The notes under the pieces were generated by a model. It made no database searches, was not told where the DNA came from, and saw only the letters and a list, made by a program, of their open reading frames with translations. Both the position numbers and the translations under genes were made by a program. From Anaerolineae bacterium (lineage in GTDB: Bacteria > Chloroflexota > Anaerolineae > Aggregatilineales > JAFGMM01), in contig JAOSJO010000023.1 of the NCBI GenBank assembly GCA_027494055.1, forward strand, positions 503,919 to 567,918: 64,000 bases of DNA. The letters are read 5' to 3'. Positions within the stretch are counted from its first letter, which is position 1. Each line of letters starts with the position of its first letter. Positions 50,067-58,556 of the stretch are shown one piece after another.

Positions 50067-50399
50067 CTACCCGCCCCCGACCAGCAGCCGCCAGGCGAAG
50101 AACACCGCCATGCCCAGCGCGATGGTGAGCAGGAGGTTCTTCTTCCACCACGCGATGGCGATGGTCACGAGGCCGCTCACGAGGTAGGCGTTGGTCAGGC
50201 TGATGTCCGGCGCGCCGGCCGGCATGAACATCGCCGGCGCGACCAGCGCGCTCAGCACGGCGACGGGCACGAAGCGCAGCGCCCGGACCATGCGCGCCGG
50301 CAGGCTCACCCGCCCGGTGAAGGCAAGCAGCGGATAGCGCACCGCAAACGTCACCAGCGCCATCCCTATGACAAGGAAGAGTGCTTCACCTGCGTCCAT
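50067..50399 (-). CDS. azlD: AzlD-family branched-chain amino acid exporter subunit
   Basis: A 110-residue protein with four hydrophobic helices: ALFLVIGMALVTFAVRYPLL, VRALRFVPVAVLSALVAPAMF, AYLVSGLVTIAIAWW and LLLTIALGMAVFFAWRLL. RYPLLAF and RFVPVAVLSALVAP are AzlD signatures. It pairs with the larger AzlC subunit, whose stop is 10 bases upstream. The pair exports branched-chain or related amino acids. Confidence 0.85.
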   Translation of the reverse strand: MDAGEALFLVIGMALVTFAVRYPLLAFTGRVSLPARMVRALRFVPVAVLSALVAPAMFMPAGAPDISLTNAYLVSGLVTIAIAWWKKNLLLTIALGMAVFFAWRLLVGGG

Positions 50400-50409
50400 A
50401 TGGCTGCTC

Positions 50410-51158
50410 TCAGGTCGGCTGGCGGTCCCGCGCCGGGGCCGACAGCCACTGCTCGCTGAGCACACCGGCCGCAATCCCGATCACGGCGGCGACGATCAGC
50501 CCAAGCCGGTTCGGGAGGCCATTGAGCGCCAGCGCGCTCACGAACGCGGCCAGCGCGCACGCCAGCATGGGGTACGTGCGGATCATGGGCACGGCGATGC
50601 CGATGAACGTCACCACCATCGCGAAGTCCAGCCCCCACGTCGCCGCGTCCGCAACCCGCCCGCCGATGAAGACGCCGACGAACGTGCACAGTTGCCAGTT
50701 GGCATACATCGACAGCGCGCTGCCGAGCACGTACCAGTGCCGGTCCGCCGACCCCTCGTCCTCCGTGTACCGGCGGATGGACACGGCGTAGGTCTCGTCG
50801 GTGAGCCAGAAGCCCAGCGGCAGCAGCCAGCGCTGCGGCAGGTTCTTCATGTGGGGGCCAAGCGACATCGCGTAGAGCGCGTGCCGCAGGTTGACCACGA
50901 ACACCGTCAGCACGATCAGCGGGGGGTAGACGGCCTGCGCCACCATGCCCACCGCGACGAACTGCGCGCTGCCGGCGAAGACGATCAGCGACATGCCCAA
51001 CGCCGCCCACGGGGGAGGCCGCTGGTCACCGCGAGCGCGCCGAAGATGACGCCAAACGGCGCTGCGCCCAGGATCAACGGCAGGGTATCGCGGACACCTC
51101 TGAGGAACTCGGCGCGCCGGGCGCGCACGCCGGTCGTATCGGAAACAGGTTGCTGCAC
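50410..51158 (-). CDS. azlC: AzlC-family amino acid exporter subunit (one frameshift)
   Basis: About 249 residues restored. The GTG at 51158 gives [20 protein letters not shown], then the AzlC start [20 protein letters not shown]. The frame breaks at about 51016-51020 in a G run (plus strand), after which [50 protein letters not shown] and [18 protein letters not shown] follow. These are strong AzlC signatures. The span is one base short of a multiple of three, consistent with one missing base. It is expressed with azlD. The spacer upstream (51159-51367) shows no recognisable element. Confidence 0.85.
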
Positions 51159-51367
51159 GGCTCTCTCTTCTCACCCACGGCAGCCACTCACACGAACAGA
51201 CCGCCACGTTCGCGAACTCGATAGCAGCCCAACCTGCCAGCCTGCGCGCGGGTCAGTGATTGACTTACACGATCGCATTCATGTGACTCGTGACGCCCGC
51301 AGCGCAGTGTGAGGTGTACCCCTTCGGTCTGCGGGGAAGGTCAACCAGATCGGAAGACATCAGAGGG

Positions 51368-52330
51368 TCAATCCATAAAGTCTACGTCATCCTCAAATTC
51401 TGGAGGATTCGATGGCCTCCTCGCAGCCCACTCCTGGATCTCCTGTAGTATTTCTCTTGCACGTTTTCTTTGCTGTTCCACCCATTCTCGAGACCAAAGT
51501 TCGCCAGGCTCAGGTATACTGGCACCTTTTCCTATGTCCTCTGCGCCACTTGACAGGGCATATTGAGCAGCCGACATAAGATCAGCCAGACTCACCGTCA
51601 GATCGTGCAATTCTCGCACCTGCGGTATAATATCAGATATAGATTTACCATTATCGCTGTATATTAATTCAAGTACAGTCTTTAGTATCGTTGTTAGCTC
51701 TTGTGCCCGAAGAGAGGCCGTATCAGGAGCCACGCGAAGTCGGATCTCAAGATCGCGCAGCCTGGCCCAATCCGCAATCATTTGTTCCCGAACCCTTTGT
51801 TCGGGCACCTTCAACAGCCCAAGTCTTACAGAGTTGATTTCTATACCAAGTTCTTCCCCCATTGGCAGTAGGCGTTCTTTGATTTCGTCGCATATGAGAG
51901 TACGGAGTACCGTATCTTCAGTTGATTGCTCGTAAAGCTCGGTGAAACGATAGTGTGCAATAACATTCCGAAATTGATCAACTGCGAATAGCATAATGTA
52001 TGCCTGTAAGGGCGAATTCTCAGAGTCAAATACAGGAAGTCTGTAAACAATCCCGTGTAAAACCATCTGGTCCACTGGATATGGGTTATCTATCGATGGA
52101 GTATCTGAGTGTTTGATGGTGTAAGCTATCTCCAAATCGCTCGTTACGTAGATTCCGTCGCGAGTCAAAGCCACTACATCTGTCTGAATAGCTCGTTGTG
52201 GTCTCAAGTCAATTACAGCGAGAATCTGTTCATGGGGAGGCAATGTGTGTTGGCCTATCATATACACTCCTTTGGGCTTCCCATCTAATGTGGTTAGGAC
52301 TGCTGTGTCATAGTCTACACTCAGTATCAT
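51368..52330 (-). CDS. soluble SPFH/band-7-like protein
   Basis: A 320-residue protein from a lower-GC cassette. The SPFH pattern is GVYMIGQHTLPPHEQILAVI then DLRPQRAIQTDVVALTRDGI and YVTSDLEIAYTIKH (residues 22-75), followed by the predicted alpha/beta lobe and a coiled-coil-like helix (RVREQMIADWARLRDLEIRL). Most SPFH proteins have an N-terminal membrane anchor; this one starts directly with the SPFH fold and has no transmembrane segment. The C-terminus is charged (EWVEQQRKRAREILQEIQEW) and ends in an acidic tail. Its ATG overlaps the stop of the upstream gene by one base, with AGGAG 7 bases before it, so the two are made together. Function unknown; a scaffold or sensor in a conflict system is inferred. 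Confidence 0.7.
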   Translation of the reverse strand: MILSVDYDTAVLTTLDGKPKGVYMIGQHTLPPHEQILAVIDLRPQRAIQTDVVALTRDGIYVTSDLEIAYTIKHSDTPSIDNPYPVDQMVLHGIVYRLPVFDSENSPLQAYIMLFAVDQFRNVIAHYRFTELYEQSTEDTVLRTLICDEIKERLLPMGEELGIEINSVRLGLLKVPEQRVREQMIADWARLRDLEIRLRVAPDTASLRAQELTTILKTVLELIYSDNGKSISDIIPQVRELHDLTVSLADLMSAAQYALSSGAEDIGKGASIPEPGELWSREWVEQQRKRAREILQEIQEWAARRPSNPPEFEDDVDFMD

Positions 52331-52794
52331 CAGGAGGCTCCTATCCTCAGCTTTGCCTCAATTGCCTCTCGCTTCTCCTGAGGCATTTCATCGAGATCAA
52401 GCTTACCCTTAGAGGCTCTGAGATGAGGAGCCTGTACACTACGCACACGAGGCTCTACCTCGATAGCAAGATAAAGTCTTTCTGCCGCCTCTAGCGGCAT
52501 TTCCAGTTCGACCAGAAAACTGTTAGATGGTCTAATATTTATGATTTCGATTCTCTCCTGGTCAACACCAAGCATCCAGCCTAAGGTAGAAACCAGAGCG
52601 TTTCTATCAAAACTCTGCACGTCACCTTTGATAAGTAGCAGAATCCTCCCCCTCTCTGAGAAATCAGAACCCATCAAAGTCGGCTCTGGGATCGGGGGCG
52701 AAGCGCCATGCACATGATACTCACCAATCTCGACATACGTCCCTCCGCTAGTATCGACTTTGTGGGCCTTGTCTCCCAAGCTGTCGCCGGTCAT
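52330..52794 (-). CDS. small adaptor-like protein (effector-associated-domain-like)
   Basis: 154 residues, no close family recognised. The N-terminus has DTSGGTYVEIGEYHVHGA, resembling the Gly-rich linkers that precede effector modules in bacterial conflict proteins. Then comes an alpha/beta module RGRILLLIKGDVQSFDRNAL, VSTLGWMLGVDQERIEIINI and SFLVELEMPLEAAERLYLAI. Its layout (gD...f....l...L.....I.i......S..v.lelP.eaae.L) is like effector-associated/inactive-STAND adaptor domains that tether partners in NACHT and TIR systems. This is pattern recognition, not a proven homology. It is coupled to the SPFH gene, and both are more AT-rich than their flanks, suggesting joint acquisition. Confidence 0.6.
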   Translation of the reverse strand: MTGDSLGDKAHKVDTSGGTYVEIGEYHVHGASPPIPEPTLMGSDFSERGRILLLIKGDVQSFDRNALVSTLGWMLGVDQERIEIINIRPSNSFLVELEMPLEAAERLYLAIEVEPRVRSVQAPHLRASKGKLDLDEMPQEKREAIEAKLRIGAS

Positions 52795-52884
52795 GGCTTG
52801 GCTCCAATCTCTGCTGTTTTACAGCCGACAAAGGTATTATCTTGACAATAGTAAGTCGCGTCAAGATGCCTCAGCGGAAATCCT

Positions 52885-55098
52885 TCACAGTCGCGCCGCC
52901 AGCCCGCTATACCGCGCCGACACCTTGTCGTTGTTCACCGCAATGTGGATCGCGCGGCGCGTGCCCACCAGCACCACGAGCCTCTGCGCGCGCGTCACGG
53001 CGGTGTAGATCAGGTTGCGCTGTAACATCATGTAGTGCTGGGTGAGCAGCGGCATCACCACGGCGGGGTACTCGCTGCCCTGGCTCTTGTGCACGGTGAT
53101 GGCGAAGGCGTGCACCAGCTCGTCGGCCTCCGAGAAATCGTAATCGACGAAGCGGTCGTCGTCAAACGCCAGCCGCAGAATCTGGTTCACCGGGTCGATG
53201 GCGTGCAGCCGCCCGATGTCGCCGTTGAACACCCCTTTGTCGTAGTTGTTGCGCGTCTGCATCACCCGGTCGCCGGCGCGGAACGTGCGCCCGCTCAGGC
53301 GCTTCTCGGCCACGCGGCCTGGCGGGTTGAGCGTCGCCTGTAGCCGCTCGTTGAGCGCCGTCACGCCCGCCGGCCCCCGGTACATCGGCACGAGCACCTG
53401 CACATCGGTCGGGGGATGCCGAACCGGTCCGGGATGCGGTTCGCCACAATGTCCACAACCCAGTCTGCAATCGCCTCCGGTTCGGGGTCGGTGAACGCGA
53501 ACAGGAAGAAGTCTTTCGCGTCCTTGCCGAATTCCGGCGCTTCGCCGGCGTTGATGCGGTGCGCATTGTGGATGATGTAGCTGCCGGCCTCTTGCCGGAA
53601 GATGGTATCGAGGCGGGTCACGTGCGCGATGCCGCTCTCGATGATGTCGCGGAGCACGTCGCCCGCGCCCACGCTGGGCAACTGGTCCACGTCGCCCACG
53701 AGCAGCAGGTGCGCATCCGGCGCGACCGCGCGCAGCAGGTTGTACGCCAGCATGAGGTCGAGCATCGACGCCTCGTCGATCACCACCAGGTCGGCGGGGG
53801 AGCGGCTGGTCCTCGTCGTACTCGAAGCCCTCGCCCGGCGCGAAACCCAGCAGGCGGTGAATCGTCTTCGCGTCGTGGCCGGTCGCTTCGCCGAGGCGCT
53901 TGGCGGCGCGCCCGGTGGGCGAGGCGAGCGCGAAGCGGTAGCGGTGCAGTTCCAGCACGCGGATGATCGCGCGCAGCGTGGTCGTCTTGCCGGTGCCCGG
54001 CCCGCCGGTGAGCACGCTCAGCTTGTGCGTGAGCGCAGCGCGCACCGCGCCGGCCTGCTGCGGGGAGAGCGTGATGTCGCTCTCGGCGGTCAGGCGCGCG
54101 ATCAGCGCGTCGAAGTCGGCGTGGCGCAGGCGCTCCAGGCGCGAGGCGGGGTTCTGCGCCATCGCCTGGAGCCGCGCCGCCAGGCCGCGCTCGCTGAAGT
54201 AGTGGGCCGGCAGGTAGACCGCATCGACCGGCGCGCTCTCGACGTTGAGCCGGTCGGTGAAGACCATCTCGGCGGCTGCCGCGCGCACGATGCCTTCCTC
54301 CACCAGCGCCGCCGGCACGTCGAGCAGTTTGGCCGCCTGCTCGACCAGCGCGTCGCGCGGCAGGTAGGTGTGGCCGTCGTTGCTCGCCTGGTTGAGCGCG
54401 TAGACCACGCCCGCTTCGATGCGGCTGGGCGCGTCATCCGCGAGGCCGAGCGCCTTCGCGATGCGGTCGGCGGTGAGGAACCCGATGCCCCAGATGTCGC
54501 GCGCCAGCCGGTACGGGTCGTTGTTGACGGCGGCGATGGCGTCCGAGCCATAGGCCTTGAATATCTTGACCGCCAGCCCGGTGTTGACGCCGTGCCCCTG
54601 GAGGAAGAGCATCACGTCCTTGATCTGGCGCTGCGCCTCCCACGCCTCGGCGATCCATTCCGCGCGCTTCGGGCCGATGCCCTCCACCTCGCGCAGCCGG
54701 GAGGGGTCCGCGTCGAGCACGTCCACCGTCTCCAGGCCGAAGCGCGCGACGATGCGCGCCGCCATCTCCGAGCCGATGCCCCGGATCATCCCGGACCCCA
54801 GGTAGCGTTCCAGGCCGGCGAGCGTCGCCGGGGCCGACCCGCGCGCGTGCGTGACCTTGAACTGCTTCCCGTGCCGGGGGTGCGTGGCCCAGTCGCCGCG
54901 CAGCTCCAGGAACGCGCCCGGCTGGACCTCGTGCATGTTGCCCACCACCGTCACCAGGCCGTCATGGCCCGCGAACCCCGGCGGGACCGCCCGCTCAGGC
55001 TGCAGGCGCAGCACGCTGTAGCCCGTCTCGCCGTTGTAGTAGGTGACGCGCTCGACCGTGCCGCGCAGCACCTGCTCCTGAAACAAAGGTTCCATCAT
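52885..55098 (-). CDS. recD2: ATP-dependent RecD-like DNA helicase RecD2 (two compensating frameshifts)
   Basis: About 737 residues, as expected for RecD2. The N-terminal OB-like and helix-hairpin-helix region (RGIGSEMAARIVARFG, VEGIGPKRAEWIAEAWE) precedes motor domain 1 with Walker A VLTGGPGTGKTTTLRAI, then VIDEASMLDLMLAYNLL (Walker B) and GDVDQLPSVGAGDVLRD. Domain 2 ends with the motifs GDRVMQTRNNYDKGVFNGD, AFAITVHKSQGSEYP and LIYTAVTRAQRLVVLVG. RecD2 unwinds DNA 5'-3' in repair without RecBC. Between about 53805 and 53413 the reading is in another frame; a C run is one too long at the first point and one too short at the second, so protein length is preserved. It is divergent from the isomerase gene. 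Confidence 0.9.
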   Translation of the reverse strand: MMEPLFQEQVLRGTVERVTYYNGETGYSVLRLQPERAVPPGFAGHDGLVTVVGNMHEVQPGAFLELRGDWATHPRHGKQFKVTHARGSAPATLAGLERYLGSGMIRGIGSEMAARIVARFGLETVDVLDADPSRLREVEGIGPKRAEWIAEAWEAQRQIKDVMLFLQGHGVNTGLAVKIFKAYGSDAIAAVNNDPYRLARDIWGIGFLTADRIAKALGLADDAPSRIEAGVVYALNQASNDGHTYLPRDALVEQAAKLLDVPAALVEEGIVRAAAAEMVFTDRLNVESAPVDAVYLPAHYFSERGLAARLQAMAQNPASRLERLRHADFDALIARLTAESDITLSPQQAGAVRAALTHKLSVLTGGPGTGKTTTLRAIIRVLELHRYRFALASPTGRAAKRLGEATGHDAKTIHRLLGFAPGEGFEYDEDQPLPRRPGGDRRGVDARPHAGVQPAARGRAGCAPAARGRRGPVAQRGRGRRAPRHHRERHRARDPPRYHLPARGRQLHHPQCAPHQRRRSAGIRQGRERLLPVRVHRPRTGGDCRLGCGHCGEPHPGPVRHPPTDVQVLVPMYRGPAGVTALNERLQATLNPPGRVAEKRLSGRTFRAGDRVMQTRNNYDKGVFNGDIGRLHAIDPVNQILRLAFDDDRFVDYDFSEADELVHAFAITVHKSQGSEYPAVVMPLLTQHYMMLQRNLIYTAVTRAQRLVVLVGTRRAIHIAVNNDKVSARYSGLAARL

Positions 55099-55319
55099 GG
55101 CCCTGATGATAGCTCATGTCGGTTGAAAGGTCACACCCGCCCGGCTTGTCACGCACCGGCTGCGGGTGTACAGTGTGCCGGGCGCGCCTTGGCGCGCCAA
55201 GGCGGCGCGAAAGTGACCCCAATCCGATAGATACCGCCTTACGTCACTTGCCGGCGCGCGCGTTCTGCTCTGTAATAGGGGCTGATGCTATTGCCATGCA
55301 CTCAGGAGTACACATAACA

Positions 55320-56075
55320 ATGACTGCGCCAATCGCCATCCAGCTTTACTCGGTGCGCGAACTCACCCAGAACGATTTTGAAGGTGTCGTGCGCAAGATC
55401 GCCGACATCGGCTATGTGGGCGTCGAGCCGGCCGGCTTCCCCGGCACGACGCCGGAGGACGCCGCCAGCCTGTTCCGCGAACTCGGCCTGGAGGTGCCCA
55501 GCGCCCACACCAAACTGCCGCTCGGCGAGAACGAGCGCCCCGTCCTCGACGCGATGGCCGCCATCGGCTGCACGCGCATCATCGCCAGCGGGAGCCGCGA
55601 CCGGTTTGCGACCCTCGACGGCGTCAAGGCGGTGTGCGACGAGTTCAACGCCGCCAACGCGGTCGCCCAGGCGAACGGCCTGACGCTGGGGTATCACAAC
55701 CACTGGTGGGAGTACCAGCCGGTTGAGGGCCACATGCCCTACAAGGTGATGCTCGACCGCCTGTCGCCAGAGGTCTTCTTCCAGATCGACACCTATTGGG
55801 TCAAGGTCGCCGGCCTCGACCCGGTAGACATCATCAAGGAGATGGGCGCGCGCGCGCCGCTGCTGCACATCAAGGACGGCCCTGGCGTCCCCGACGAGCC
55901 GATGGTCGCAGTCGGCGGCGGCGTGATGGACCTCCCTGCGGTGATAAAGGCTGCCGCGCCGACCGCCGAGTGGCACATCGTCGAGCTGGACCACTGCGCC
56001 ACCGACATGATGGAAGCCGTCGAACAGAGCTACGCCTACTTGATCAGCAAGGGGCTGTCGCGCGGCAACCGGTAG
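55320..56075 (+). CDS. sugar phosphate isomerase/epimerase (TIM barrel)
   Basis: A 251-residue xylose-isomerase-like enzyme. IAIQLYSVRELTQNDFEGVV starts the barrel. Metal-site motifs are GYVGVEPAGFPG (Glu), LGYHNHWWEYQP (His, Glu), FFQIDTYWVKVAG (Asp) and LLHIKDGP (His). This set resembles 3-dehydro-sugar or inosose-type enzymes of the family. ATG at 55320 has AGGAG 12 bases upstream; an earlier in-frame ATG at 55296 lacks a ribosome site. A MazG-like gene follows after 21 bases. The upstream spacer 55099-55319 shows nothing definite. Confidence 0.85.
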   Translation: MTAPIAIQLYSVRELTQNDFEGVVRKIADIGYVGVEPAGFPGTTPEDAASLFRELGLEVPSAHTKLPLGENERPVLDAMAAIGCTRIIASGSRDRFATLDGVKAVCDEFNAANAVAQANGLTLGYHNHWWEYQPVEGHMPYKVMLDRLSPEVFFQIDTYWVKVAGLDPVDIIKEMGARAPLLHIKDGPGVPDEPMVAVGGGVMDLPAVIKAAAPTAEWHIVELDHCATDMMEAVEQSYAYLISKGLSRGNR

Positions 56076-56096
56076 GGGCAACTCTGCGAGTGCATC

Positions 56097-56426
56097 ATGG
56101 CCGAATACACGCTGCGCGAGGCGCAGCACATTGTCGATGCATGGGTTCAGGAGGCAGGCGGCTACTGGCACCCGCTCTCACAGCTCGCGCGCCTGATCGA
56201 AGAACTGGGCGAGGCGGCGCGTCTGGTCAACCACCTTTACGGCGAGAAGCCCAAGAAGGCCACCGAGGGTGCGCAGGAGCTTGGCGAGGAGTGCGCCGAC
56301 ATCCTGTACACGCTCATCTGCCTGGCGAACTCAACCGGGATCGACCTGCAGGCGAGCTTCGAGCAGATGATGACCAAGCTCCAGACGCGCGACAGGGGGC
56401 GGTTCAACCAGTCGCCGCCGGGCTGA
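56097..56426 (+). CDS. MazG-like nucleotide pyrophosphohydrolase
   Basis: A 109-residue all-helical protein. Metal-binding acidic residues fit the MazG pattern: LARLIEELGEAARLVNHL (ExxE of the first helix) and QELGEECADILYTLICLA (ExxxD of the second). The family hydrolyses (d)NTPs to monophosphates and cleans the nucleotide pool. It probably forms a dimer or tetramer. It is co-transcribed with the isomerase gene upstream, with no obvious functional link. Confidence 0.85.
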   Translation: MAEYTLREAQHIVDAWVQEAGGYWHPLSQLARLIEELGEAARLVNHLYGEKPKKATEGAQELGEECADILYTLICLANSTGIDLQASFEQMMTKLQTRDRGRFNQSPPG

Positions 56427-56445
56427 CCGCTTCCCGCGTGTCAAG

Positions 56446-56473
56446 CAGGGGCGCATCGGCGGACCGCCCCTAC
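56446..56473. repeat. dispersed palindrome, GTAGGGGC family, copy 4 (degenerate)
   Basis: CAGGGGCGCATC-GGCG-GACCGCCCCTAC: the GGGGCG/CGCCCC arms are kept, while the centre has drifted. Confidence 0.6.
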
Positions 56474-56577
56474 GACCGCGCTTCTTCATCCCTTTGTGGT
56501 GGCGCGGCGCGCCCTTTGCACGTGGAGCTTCTGCATAGTCGGTGAGTCATATTAGTATATAACCTTGTGCTTTCTTC

Positions 56578-56616
56578 CCTCACCCCTAAATCCCCTCTCC
56601 CACAAGTGGAGAGGGG
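56578..56616. repeat. CCCTCACCCC dispersed repeat at the IS left border
   Basis: CCCTCACCCCTAAATCCCCT then CTCCCAC-AAG-TGGAGAGGGG, with a hairpin CCCCTCTCC/GGAGAGGGG. The IS left end begins at the next base. A related copy follows the right end at 57887. Confidence 0.65.
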
Positions 56617-56679
56617 TGACCTTCCCCCGATTTCTCGGACACAAGAAATGTCGTAGACTGGAGAAATCAGGAGGGAGCT

Positions 56680-56951
56680 ATGGACAAGCGCTATCGGACG
56701 TACACGCAAGAGTTCAAGCTGGAAGCGCTGGAGCTGCTGATGCACAGTGGCAAGAGTGGGCGCAGCTGGAGCGGGAGCTAGGGATCACCAAAGGGCTGCT
56801 GCTGAAGTGGCGCGACCGTTACCAGGTGCGACGGGAGGGGCGCGGTGAGCCTGGCTCCGACAGATCTGGGGCGGCGCAGGCAGAGGTGCGGCAGTTGCGG
56901 CGGCAGTTGGCTATTGCCGAGCAGGAGCGCGACATCCTAAAAAAGCGGTGA
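56680..56951 (+). CDS. IS3-family transposase OrfA (frameshifted)
   Basis: It begins MDKRYRTYTQEFKLEALELL with GGAGGGAG upstream, the HTH start of IS3 OrfA. The continuation QLERELGITKGLLLKWRDRY and then the leucine-zipper-like AEVRQLRRQLAIAEQERDIL is in another frame, so an indel lies near 56750-56765. The end DILKKR overlaps AAAAAAG at 56939-56945, in the right phase (A AAA AAG) for programmed -1 slippage into orfB. OrfA binds the IS ends and, fused to OrfB, makes the active transposase. Confidence 0.75.
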
Positions 56952-57026
56952 GCATTTTCAGTCGTCTCGAGGGCTGAAGTATGCCTTCATTGCGGGGCAT
57001 GCAGGAGAGTACGCGGTACGACGGAT

Positions 57027-57842
57027 GTGTCAGGTGTTGGGGTATCGCCCAGCGGCTACTACGCGTGGCTGAACCGGCCGCCCAGCGCACGCCAGCAAAC
57101 CAACGAACCGTTGTTGGCGGCGATCGGGGAGTATGACGCCAGCCGCCAGACCTATGGCAGCCCGCGCATTCACGCGGCGCTCGCCACAAGGGCTGCGCGT
57201 GGGGCGCAAGCGGTGGCTCGTCTGATGCGCAGCGCGGGCCTGGTGGCGGGGCCGTGGCGGAAGCGTCCGCGCACCACCCAGCGTGCGCCCGAGGCGGTAG
57301 CGGCGCCCAACCTGCTGGGGCAAGACTTCACCGCCAGTCGTCCGAATGAGAAATGGGTGGCGGACATCACCTACATCGAGACGCTGGAAGGTTGGCTCTA
57401 TCTGGCGCTGGTATTGGACCTGTTCAGCCGCGCTATCGTCGGCTGGGCGATGGCCGACCACCTGCGGGCCACCCTGGTTGAGAGTGCCTTGCAGATGGCG
57501 CTGGGTCGCCGCACCCCCGACGGCAACCTGCTCCACCACTCCGACCAGGGCAGCCAGTACACCAGCACCTGGGTGCAGACGCTGTTGGCCCAGCATCACA
57601 TCCAGGTCAGCATGAACGGCGTGGGCAACTGCTACGACAATGCACCGATGGAAAGTTTCATCGGCACCCTGAAGACCGAGTGCGCCGACGCTCCCTTTGC
57701 TACGCGGGCCGAGGCGCGCCGGGTGATCTTCGAGTATCTCGAAGTCTGGTACAACCGCCAGCGGCTGCACTCATCCTTGGGCTATGTCAGCCCTGCCGCT
57801 TTCGATCAGCAGTATGCCGACGAAATCAAGACTGTCCGGTAA
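57027..57842 (+). CDS. IS3-family transposase OrfB (DDE integrase)
   Basis: About 271 residues in this frame. The N-terminal part is GVSPSGYYAWLNRPPSARQQ, then YGSPRIHAAL and a linker. The rve integrase core has all three acidic residues: WVADITYIETLEG (Asp), LLHHSDQGSQYTS (Asp) and NAPMESFIGTLKTE (Glu), and the end RQRLHSSLGYVSPAAF is typical. Upstream of 57027 the same protein continues in another frame (RGLKYAFIAGHAGEYAVRRM), broken by a missing G in TTGGGG, and a further break separates it from the slippery site. It catalyses cut and circularisation of the IS. Confidence 0.85.
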   Translation: MSGVGVSPSGYYAWLNRPPSARQQTNEPLLAAIGEYDASRQTYGSPRIHAALATRAARGAQAVARLMRSAGLVAGPWRKRPRTTQRAPEAVAAPNLLGQDFTASRPNEKWVADITYIETLEGWLYLALVLDLFSRAIVGWAMADHLRATLVESALQMALGRRTPDGNLLHHSDQGSQYTSTWVQTLLAQHHIQVSMNGVGNCYDNAPMESFIGTLKTECADAPFATRAEARRVIFEYLEVWYNRQRLHSSLGYVSPAAFDQQYADEIKTVR

Positions 57843-57886
57843 AACGGGGCAAGGTCAGGGACTTCTCAGGCAAACACGACGTCTTT

Positions 57887-57946
57887 CCCCCTCGCCCCGC
57901 TGTGGGAGAGGGGGTGCCGACCGAAGGTCGGCGGGGGTGAGGGGGA
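57887..57946. repeat. CCCTCACCCC dispersed repeat right of the IS
   Basis: It contains CCCCCTCGCCCC, GTGGGAGAGGGGGTG, an inner palindrome GCCGACC-GAA-GGTCGGC and GGGGGTGAGGGGGA. It shares blocks with the repeats at 48288 and 56578. Confidence 0.7.
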
Positions 57947-58053
57947 ACCAGCAGTGAAGGGCTTTGCCTCCACACGCGCGCCATTGACAGGACAGAACAA
58001 GTGTGCGAAACTGGCCGCGAAAGTCCATTTTGCCCGTCTTAAGGAGGCGCACG

Positions 58054-58512
58054 ATGGCTGAGGCAAAAACGTACACCGAGCAGCAATGGCATCGCAAGTG
58101 CGGCGTCGATCTCTACAACCACACCTGGACCCTGATCGAGAAGGCCGGCCGCACGCCCGAAGAGGACGACGAGATGCTTCAGGCGGCGTACACATCGCGG
58201 TATCATTGGAGCCGGATCGGCGGCCCGGTCGAGTTCGCGCGCAGCGCGTGGCAGATCTCGCACGTGTACGCCCTTCTCAAACGCGCCGATCAGGCGCTCT
58301 ACCACGCGGAACGCTGCCTGCAACTGTGCGAGGCCAACGGCATCGGCGACTTCGACCTCGCCTTCGCCTACGAGGCGCTGACCAGGGCGCACGCGGTGGC
58401 GGGTAACGCAGAAGCGCGCGCGCACTACCTCGAACTGGCGAAGTCGGCCGGCGCGCAGATCAAGGAGGCGGACGACCGCGACATCTTCTTCGACCAGCTT
58501 GCCGCCATGTGA
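58054..58512 (+). CDS. conserved helical protein of unknown function (TPR-like)
   Basis: 152 residues, entirely helical. The middle reads as two TPR-like helix pairs (ARSAWQISHVYALLKRADQALYHAERCLQLCE and FDLAFAYEALTRAHAVAGNAEARAHYLELA). The N-terminus has a Trp/His-rich stretch (YTEQQWHRKCGVDLYNHTWT). There is no catalytic motif. The start at 58054 is well supported by AAGGAGG 6 bases upstream. The stop lies 44 bases before the aminopeptidase ATG, so it is likely co-transcribed with it. Confidence 0.7.
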   Translation: MAEAKTYTEQQWHRKCGVDLYNHTWTLIEKAGRTPEEDDEMLQAAYTSRYHWSRIGGPVEFARSAWQISHVYALLKRADQALYHAERCLQLCEANGIGDFDLAFAYEALTRAHAVAGNAEARAHYLELAKSAGAQIKEADDRDIFFDQLAAM

Positions 58513-58556
58513 GGCGCACCCTGCACCGGCGGCGCGACAACAGCGAGGAGCGATCC

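Larger units (their letters stand above)
56617..57857 (+). mobile_element. IS3-family insertion sequence, 1241 bp
   Basis: The 25-bp ends are imperfect inverted repeats: TGACCTTCCCCCGATTTCTC at the left, and TGACCTTGCCCCGTTTTACC as the complement of the right, both continuing GGACA; 21 of 25 bases match. GGG flanks both ends, consistent with a 3-bp target duplication. Inside are an orfA with an A6G slippery run and an orfB with a DDE integrase, the IS3 layout. Several frameshifts make this copy probably non-autonomous as sequenced. Confidence 0.85.

Noticed and set aside
53361-53786. Separate small ATPase gene inside recD2
   Set aside because: It is the RecD2 Walker B segment read in the shifted frame. 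Removing one C and adding one C restores a single continuous helicase.
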